The translations under genes and the position numbers were made by a program. Shown here one piece after another: positions 56,615-64,000 of a stretch of 64,000 nucleotides of DNA. The notes under the pieces are model-generated. The model saw nothing but the letters and a program-made list of their open reading frames with translations, had not been told where the DNA came from and did no database searches. The stretch's first letter is position 1; each line of letters opens with the position of its first letter. The stretch comes from Prunus persica (lineage: Eukaryota; Streptophyta; Magnoliopsida; Rosales; Rosaceae), in the NCBI RefSeq assembly GCF_000346465.2, contig NC_034016.1:3709471-3773470 (forward strand), written 5' to 3'.

Positions 56615-59600
56615 TCATTGAACCACATCCTTCGAAGTGACATGACCTCTACCTTCAGTGACATTCGTGTTACCAATGACCTCCGGTGCAATTTCCCAGC
56701 TCCCACTTCTCCTTCCCCAACTAGAGTGACGCGCATCAGATCGAATGGTGGGAGCCCGGTGATCTGAACCCAAAGCAGAGTCAACCTCTGAGGTATTATG
56801 AGGAGGTCCGTTGCTCCCTCTACTGCGTATGTCCTCATCAATTTCTTCAATGTTACGACGCTGCGAGATCTTCAACAGATCTTCACCAATATCTAAGTCA
56901 TCCTCAACCTTTGAACGTGGATCCCCACCCAATTCATCTGGTTCTATTTCCCGTGCAGTGGGCAAAGGAGGAGGCCTTTGTAACTCCTCTTCAACGAAAG
57001 CCCGAAAGTTATTCCTTGAGGGTTTTAATTCTGTGCAAAATACTTCAAGAAAGTTATTTAAGCAACCCCGGTTGTAAACATTGATCCTGTTGTCAGCTCG
57101 GTACCTGAAGTTTTCATATGTAGTCTGAAAAGAGAGTAATGGTATCTGGATATTAGTATAATTAAAAGAGGGAATACATTAGACTGTAAAGCAACAAATA
57201 CTTTCTTCCAAAGGAAGGGGTTAAAATGATGATTCAAATAGTAAAAGGTATAATTAAGGACTCAAGATACTTTCCACACGGGGAAAAGAAAGCCACCAGA
57301 CCCAAATTAACCATATACCTAATAAGTGAAGTTAGTGCCAGGTTTCTCTGTCTGACCTCTTCTTTTTTTCCTTTTTATCAGACATTTTCTGGGGGATGAG
57401 GGGAGTAAATACCTTGACAATTACCCTACATAGTGACATTAACTAAGTACAAATCTACATTGGTGAGCGAGCCTCGTATAGAGTGACATCAATCAAGTAC
57501 AGATCTACACTGGTGAGAGAAACGCCCACAGTTTTTAGTAGAAAGCTATTAGTGGCTGTCAATTGTACAGTTCCATCATAGACGAAGGGAGTCGATGTCG
57601 TACAAGTTACAAGAGATGGGGAAGCACCTCCAGCAATGACCAAACACACCATACATTTATCACTCAGTCACAGATCATCTGCTTTAAGTTCAATTCTTTA
57701 AACAAACCATCTGACACCTCAACATGAACATATTGACACAAAAGAAAACACCAATCTGAAATATTAATAACGCTCGAGTCATTTCTTTAACCCATCAGAA
57801 GGTTATATAATTAATTCAGCTTCTATCCTCACTACCGGTAAGTGACATGAGGTGCATACTTGCATTTATTTTAACTATGAGATCCTAAACACATCTGAGA
57901 TGCTGTCATCGTCAACTTAACAAAGAAGCATGTTAACAACTTATGGAATTAGTACTACCACTTGGGCCATCGCCAACATACTTTATGAACCTCATTTAGA
58001 AGGACTTGGACATAAAATTCAATTTTGGTAAAACCGATTGTGAAAGTCTCAGGGTGAACCAACAAATACACCAAGAAGAAGATGACTGACCTGGTTGGTA
58101 CCTATAAGGTACAAATGGAAGCCAGTTAGTCCACCAACAAACCAAAGAGAAATGAAACAATAGGCCATTAGTATCACAGATGCAGGAGATTCTTTCATTG
58201 CCTTCCAAACTGTCCCGTGATAATCGTCCATCAGAATTTTGATGTATAAAGCTGATAGTGAGAATACGTAGATGCAGAGAAGAGTTGCAGAAGAAACGAA
58301 GAGAAAGAAGTAACGATAATTGCACTGCACATAACCCAGACAATTAGATTTTCTAATACAAATGCCTCCTGAAGGAAATAAAAATCAACTACAAACAATA
58401 ATACACACATCAATCTATCCAGAGCAATAGTAATGGGTAAAGTACAAATCACACAACACAATTATGTTTTGCATGTTAACATCATACCTGTCCAATGCAT
58501 TGGCCCACCCAAGGGCAGTGGTGATCAAAGCGTTCCACACAATTGTTGCAAATAGAACAATGGGAGCAACGAGGTGGACGATATAGCATACAAGTGTCAC
58601 AATACTTCACTCTCACAGGAAGACCATTGACCATCACTTCTTTTGTTCTAGGGAATTGAAGGCTTGGAGTCTGTCTTCCACCAGCATTAGCAGCCACTTG
58701 TCTTCCACCAACATCAATAGAAACTGACGGGTCATAACGAAATTCTTCCTCCGGTGGATGTGCATTTCGTGGAATAATCCCAGGGTCCCGTGCTGAAGTA
58801 AGAAAAAGAAGCACCAACACCTATCAAAATCAACTAAAGAATTAATTTATGCCAAAAACTAGGACAATAGAAGAGAGAGAACTGAAGCGGAAACACCATC
58901 GGAGAGACTGTTACCAATATGAATAAGAATGTTATCTAAGACAATGAAACAAGGGGGAAAAAAAAAACATTTCAGAGGGTGATGAATATCATAATCTGAA
59001 TACCAGAGTTGCAAATCACTACACTTCATGGCTATGCAGTATGTCAGAAGAAGATTAACCAATGAATTATGATACATATATTCCAAAAATTAGGCGACCT
59101 TGAATCAAGGCCTTAAAATAAATGGAGAGAAAAATTCTTCTAACAGAGTTCAGGGACTATTCTTTTATGTTATACTATCTGATTGGAAAGCAGAAGTATC
59201 TAGAGTCTTGTTCTTGTCATCTGAGCTATTTTGATTTCATCTTTTCCGGTGGCTATTTTATAATCCTTAGAAATTGCTGTCAGGTCTTATAGGCCAGAGG
59301 ACAACTTGCCCTCTATCCTCTATTTTGTACCCTTTGAGTTTCCTTTTATGTAAATTTGTTTCTTATCAAAAACCCCTGACAGCAGAGTAAGGCCTGTGTA
59401 TAAATTTGTAGCGACACAGTTTTCCTCCATTTTTTAGTAAGCCAAACAAAGTCTGCTCTTTAATATTAATTGCTCACAATTTCCTATAAAAAATTATCTA
59501 TTCTTTACAATTATAGAGAAAAGTCAATTTGAGTGAAAAGCCTCAAGACCTAAACATAAGATTTACAACAAATGAATCATGAGAGCTTGAAATGAAACTT

Positions 59601-62600
59601 AATCTTAATCATCATGACAACACCACCAATCACATGCCAAATGTTCAACTAACAGTGCTCATAAAATCAATTTCATGGGACTCTGGGATTCCGAGGTAAA
59701 ACAGTCACTGGCAAGTTTGTAGAAGTGTCAATAGTAATATTTGCAGACCCAATGGAAGACAACACAGGGCAACCCCAGAAACAGAATAACATTATTATGC
59801 CTATTAATGGCCACATTACCCAAACCGTTCATCTGCATGCGGGCATGCCAAGCACATGACCTTCAATTAATTGATCACCATGACAATATCTCTCTCTGGT
59901 CCACCCCCACTTATCTAGCCCCACCACCCATCCAGGACCCAGCTCACAAACCCCCCGCCATCCCAACCCCTTCCCCTTATTCCATCCAGGCCCCCTCACC
60001 ATTATTCACATTTACATAAAATAAAATAAAATAACTTCAATTGGACGAAGGGAACGCGTTGACTAACGTAGTCAAACACAGGGACCAAACTGACCATGCA
60101 TGTAAAAGACAGGGACCCAAAAGGTATCTAACCCTAAAATAATCCTATACTAGATGAGTGCAAAATCATCAAAAACAAAAAACAAGAACCAAACAAATAA
60201 AAGGTTATGAGACTTACATAGATAGTAAATACAATTGCTACCACTAGTATTGCATATCCTGCATTATATGATGAAAACTCATGCCGGAGATGCCATGCAA
60301 CAAATACACAAAAGATCACAACCGGAGCAATGATCAACAATAATGTGACAAGCAGTGACTTGGCATCTGGCCCAAATATCAACCTTCCACCGAGGATGAA
60401 CTTCTGCAAAAGATGAACAGAAAGGAAGTTAAAGAACAAAATCAAAATTGAGAGTGGGGGGAGAGAGAGAGAGTGGAAGAAGAGAACAGAATTTGATCAA
60501 ACTAGAGCAATTACAGTAGGCAATGGAGATTATAGCTAGGCTCGTGATATTAAAAAGTCCATAAATCATTTGTTTTTCCTCAATCATTCAAATACAAACA
60601 TAGAGCAAACAGTCATATAAGAGCTACAGTTGCAGTGCTGGAGATCAGTCATTATGAAGATGTGTTATGTTCTTGCCAGAGCAAGAAACTGATCAACCTA
60701 ACAATGATGAGTGCAAATAATTTCAGCTACTTCTGTATATAGACATACAGTTTACAAACAGGGCCCTCCTTAGAAGTGATTCTGTTTTTAGAGATCTCAC
60801 TGTTGACCCCACCAAGATATGCATTCAAATTATCTAAACTGTTCATTTTATACCCAAACTAAAAATCATTTTTTATCTTTTTTATCATAATCAGGATCAT
60901 TTCAATGTTTATTTGAAACACTGTGTTCATCTACCTATTTGATCCAATTGGATGACTAAGTGACTTCTAATTAGGCTTTTTCTGTAAGGATAACCTTTGA
61001 CTAAGTGACTTTCATGTTATTATTTAATGTGTTTAGTATAACTGCATCTATTCAACTACTAAATAGCAGTTTCAGCTTTAATTCATGTTATTGTACAAAT
61101 GACTTAATAAAAAGGCTTAACAAGCTCAAAATATAAGCACCTCGAAAAATTAGGACAATAAACACTTATTCAAGAAATCAGATAACAAAAAATCATGAAG
61201 AAAGAGTGCCAGGGACTCGGGATAGAATGATTATTAAAACAGGCATTAAATTGCATGCCCATGCATATACATCTTAAGGTATCAATAAAAGAGCCATGCA
61301 TGGCTTCGATCACATAATCTATTCTCAATGAGAATTGCATTTTCCATTCTTTTAACCAATGTTCGCTTTCATCCAACTGTAAACCTGGATTGCAGCATTG
61401 AGATAAGGAATGGGGCCTTCGGGTGGGAAAGAAACAATGCCAGATGACTCACAAACACATAAAACCAATGTGTTACAGGCCTCTTGAGGAGCAAGTTTAT
61501 TGTCCTTACATGGATAAAATAGCCAAACGACAATTAAGTCCTACAAAATTGAGGCTCGTGCCAAACAGAAATACAGCAGTTAGAAGCTAGGTTAAAGATC
61601 CTTTCAAACAGTATGTAGGAACAAACAGGATCACTAGCCAAAAAATGCAGCTTTTGACATATACCTAGGAGCTGTAGGTCCTCCTCACTATGGCAGCTTA
61701 TTCACTACAAAGATAATTACTATATAAAAATGGCTTTCCCAATGCTAAGCCAACTAATGTCAGCGTTTTCAACCAAAAAAAGTTCAAAAAATAGAAAGTC
61801 AGATATGATGTGGTACTAAAAAAGTGTTCTCTCCTCATACAATGAATTGCATCTAACAGAAGGGTGAAACATGGTCACAGACATAACATCAAATGGCAGT
61901 TCCTTTTTTCCTTAACATCAACTACAAGAAGTGGGCATCAAATTCACAACCTCGTAAAATGAATAAACCAAAATTACAGATAAAAGTCCGATACACCACC
62001 ACTTCACTCTCATACTTCCTCATATAATACTTATGTAAACCCCAATGCAAACCTTCATCCGTTATTCTAATAAACAGTTGTTTAACTTAGTTCGCTTGAA
62101 AAATACTCAAAATTTCCTTTCCTACTCATTTCTCCATGTTCTGAGCAACCAACAGATAGAAAGTGGGAATATAAATTTTAGGAAAATAAATAAATAAAAA
62201 CCAAAACTTTCCCAAATAAGAGTCTAAGCAACAAGAAGAAAACGAAAACCAGAAGCAATAAACTAGATGCTGCATTATACTTTCATTTGTTTGCCTAGGA
62301 AAAGCAAATGAAATAGAAGAAAATGGCAACTACAAGCTCTAAATGACCTTTTATAAACAAACCCAGAAACCAATACCACTCAACTGCGTCCACCACCCGA
62401 AGCTCCTGAAGTTCATTGTTCCTTGTATTTCATCAAGCAAAAGTAAGCGTCTCCATTTTCAAAGCAACCAAACTGGAAATAAACTTAAAAAACCTAATTT
62501 GAACCAAACTTAAGACTGTAACCAAACGAACACTGAATCAATCAAAACTCACTAATTTTCGCACAAACCAAACAAATCTAAAGCATACCCAAATGATAAA

Positions 62601-62685
62601 TCCCAGTAAAAGATCCAAATTTGAAACCCAAGAAAGAGAGCCTTACATTACTTCCTTTCCACACTTCGTACACGCGCTTTGCCAT
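56615..62685 (-). CDS. DHHC-type protein S-acyltransferase (palmitoyltransferase), five exons
   Basis: Exons on minus: 62685-62647, 60403-60218, 58820-58488, 58324-58091 and 57124-56615. All have GT-AG borders and all junctions are phase 0, giving 433 residues. It begins [15 protein letters not shown], the usual start of the Arabidopsis PAT05-PAT09-like group. Two membrane segments lie in exon 2. The DHHC cysteine-rich domain is in exon 3 ([20 protein letters not shown], then [15 protein letters not shown]; catalytic Cys in DHHC). Two more membrane segments are in exon 4 ([36 protein letters not shown]), with the TTxE motif as TTYENFRYR at the start of exon 5. A cytosolic tail ends [14 protein letters not shown]. 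Membrane-bound, it attaches palmitate to protein cysteines. Exon 4 opens with Cys where relatives read Arg-Asn-Tyr. Otherwise it looks intact. Confidence 0.93.
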
Positions 62686-62984
62686 GAGAGAACTCAACTC
62701 GCTTGTCTTGACGCACTAGGCAGGAACAGAGTCGAAGATTTGGAACTTGTGGGCGTTCATCTCCTTCGCATTCACACACTCCCCAAAACCCAAATCACAA
62801 TGAAACCCTGCCGCACTCTGCTTTTCGGCGATTGAAGATAAATTCGACAACGGGCTGTGGGCTTTCTGAAGGATTCAAAAACGAAATGTAATGCCAAATG
62901 TTTTGTGAGATGGCGGTTTCAATTTCAGAAATTTGGGAGTGTGATTTTTTGTGTGGAATATTTTTTTGTGGAAAATTGTGTACA

Positions 62985-62998
62985 CTCGGATATATAGG
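62985..62998 (-). promoter_or_regulatory. Putative TATA box of the DHHC gene
   Basis: CCTATATATCC on the minus strand lies about 300 bases upstream of the ATG at 62685, with a leader of plausible length. No other core-promoter motif is claimed. Confidence 0.35.
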
Positions 62999-62999
62999 G

Positions 63000-63440
63000 A
63001 AATTGGAAAAGGGCAAAAAGAAACTAACAACAATAAATCAGAGGAATTTTTTGAATTTTGATCCGATTAGCCTGTAGTTCTGTAGGTTTAGGGTTCTTTT
63101 GGTTATAAAAAAGTTTTTAAAAAAAATAAAAGAAATATATGAATTTACTTGTCTACCCCTTAACGAGTATAAACCTTTTTAATTTAGCTGCCACATTTGG
63201 AACAGATGGCGGGCCATGTTTGATGCACAGATAATATGTTTCTTTATGACTTTTTTTTTTACCTTTATTTTGGGTTTTTTATGATACCAAAGAATGCATG
63301 ACCAGCCAGCCTAGGAGATTGAAGATCCTCTTTCTATGCATTTTGCATGTCTTCCATGTTTTTTTTTTTTTTTTTTTTGAGTAATTAACGGTCATGATTG
63401 TGGTTTCCAGCATCTTATTTCTTTTGAGGCTTACATATAT
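63000..63440. other. Intergenic upstream of the DHHC gene
   Basis: AT-rich, with T runs at 63250-63262 and 63360-63379. No gene is seen. Confidence 0.4.
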
Positions 63441-64000
63441 ATTTTTTTTAATCAAAGATATATTTCATTAGATAAATTTTAATAGTATAATCAAAGATAT
63501 CGACATGATGTCTAGAGTACAATCCTAAGACAGCAACAAATTAACATGTTTGAAATAAAATTGACGCGCATAAAAGCCGCACTAACACTTCTAGCTCGCA
63601 TCACTATAATTAACCATAAGCTCGAACAAAGTCCATAAACCTAACATAACCTAAACTCTAAGGCAACCCATGAGCCTAAATGAACCCTATCCCCACCACA
63701 TCTTCGCGGTCACACCCGCCACTGCATCCATAACAGGTTTGGAGAAAATATGATTTCCAGCGGTCTACTTGCACATAAGAGCAAACAAATTAACGAAAAC
63801 AACAACTTACCAAAGAACAATTGGGTGATTTGCAACAACCTATGTCAAAGACGATATATAACCAAATTTAGAGAACATAAGCGGTGTTGGAAAGTTGGTT
63901 TTAGGAGAATGATTTGATTGATAACATAGCCCAAAAAGGGTGATGGAGAACTTCAATCTGAGCATGGCTTAGAAGATTTCACCACAAGGGGCATCTTATT
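63441..64000 (-). repeat. Possible 3' end of a LINE (runs off the right edge)
   Basis: On the minus strand the sequence ends ...GAAATATATCTTTGATTAAA AAAAAT, a tail like those of plant L1-type elements. Just before it is a near copy (ATATCTTTGATTATAC). No RT frame is visible within the window, so the call is weak. Confidence 0.3.

Noticed and set aside
57455..57652. Small minus-strand frame as a separate gene
   Set aside because: It lies inside intron 4 of the DHHC gene with no family resemblance.

Overview
The window is nuclear DNA from a flowering plant. Genes are sparse, split by GT-AG introns, and sit in AT-rich sequence crowded with plant-type transposons (copia, Tat-like and Tekay/Del-like gypsy, hAT, MULE and MITEs). 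The surviving genes (a DHHC S-acyltransferase, an F-box/LRR protein, a PMEI-type inhibitor and an EFR/Xa21-type LRR-kinase relic) fit a eudicot. A woody rosid such as Prunus is my guess and is not proven by the sequence.

Only three host genes look intact, all on the minus strand: a small secreted invertase/pectin-methylesterase inhibitor (15763-16284), a four-exon F-box/LRR gene (32375-35518) and a five-exon DHHC palmitoyltransferase (56615-62685). A fourth locus, an LRR receptor kinase (about 29552-31526), is a pseudogene cut off by a Tat-like gypsy element.

Most of the remainder is layered transposon DNA, and several borders can be fixed to the base by target-site duplications (TSDs). Left part: a copia 5' end (1-1010); a Tekay/Del-like LTR fragment (1249-2012); an hAT element with TSD GTTGTGAG (2094-5918); a two-gene MULE with 308-bp inverted repeats and TSD TTTAAAATA (6099-11184); MITEs; copia relics around a GC-rich acidic repeat (13702-14600). 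Centre: a non-autonomous LTR element with a MITE in one LTR (16595-18797); a very young copia with identical LTRs (18811-23631); a GC-rich hAT-like end and a broken Tat-like gypsy (24920-29551). Right part: a 6-kb MULE-type element that holds a 3-kb solo LTR and a Pack-MULE carrying a BRI1-like receptor fragment (35762-41822); a small copia that captured a receptor-kinase domain (44943-46896); and a decayed copia holding a solo LTR that itself holds another solo LTR (46904-55119).

The main points of interest are host-gene capture by two unrelated element types, the two-gene MULE with a GRF zinc-finger gene, the base-precise nesting order, a MULE insertion about 60 bp upstream of the F-box gene's putative TATA box, and recurrent single C-to-T type nonsense changes in otherwise open transposon genes. 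I saw no rRNA, tRNA or CRISPR array by eye. All splice sites are read by eye and not tested against transcripts.
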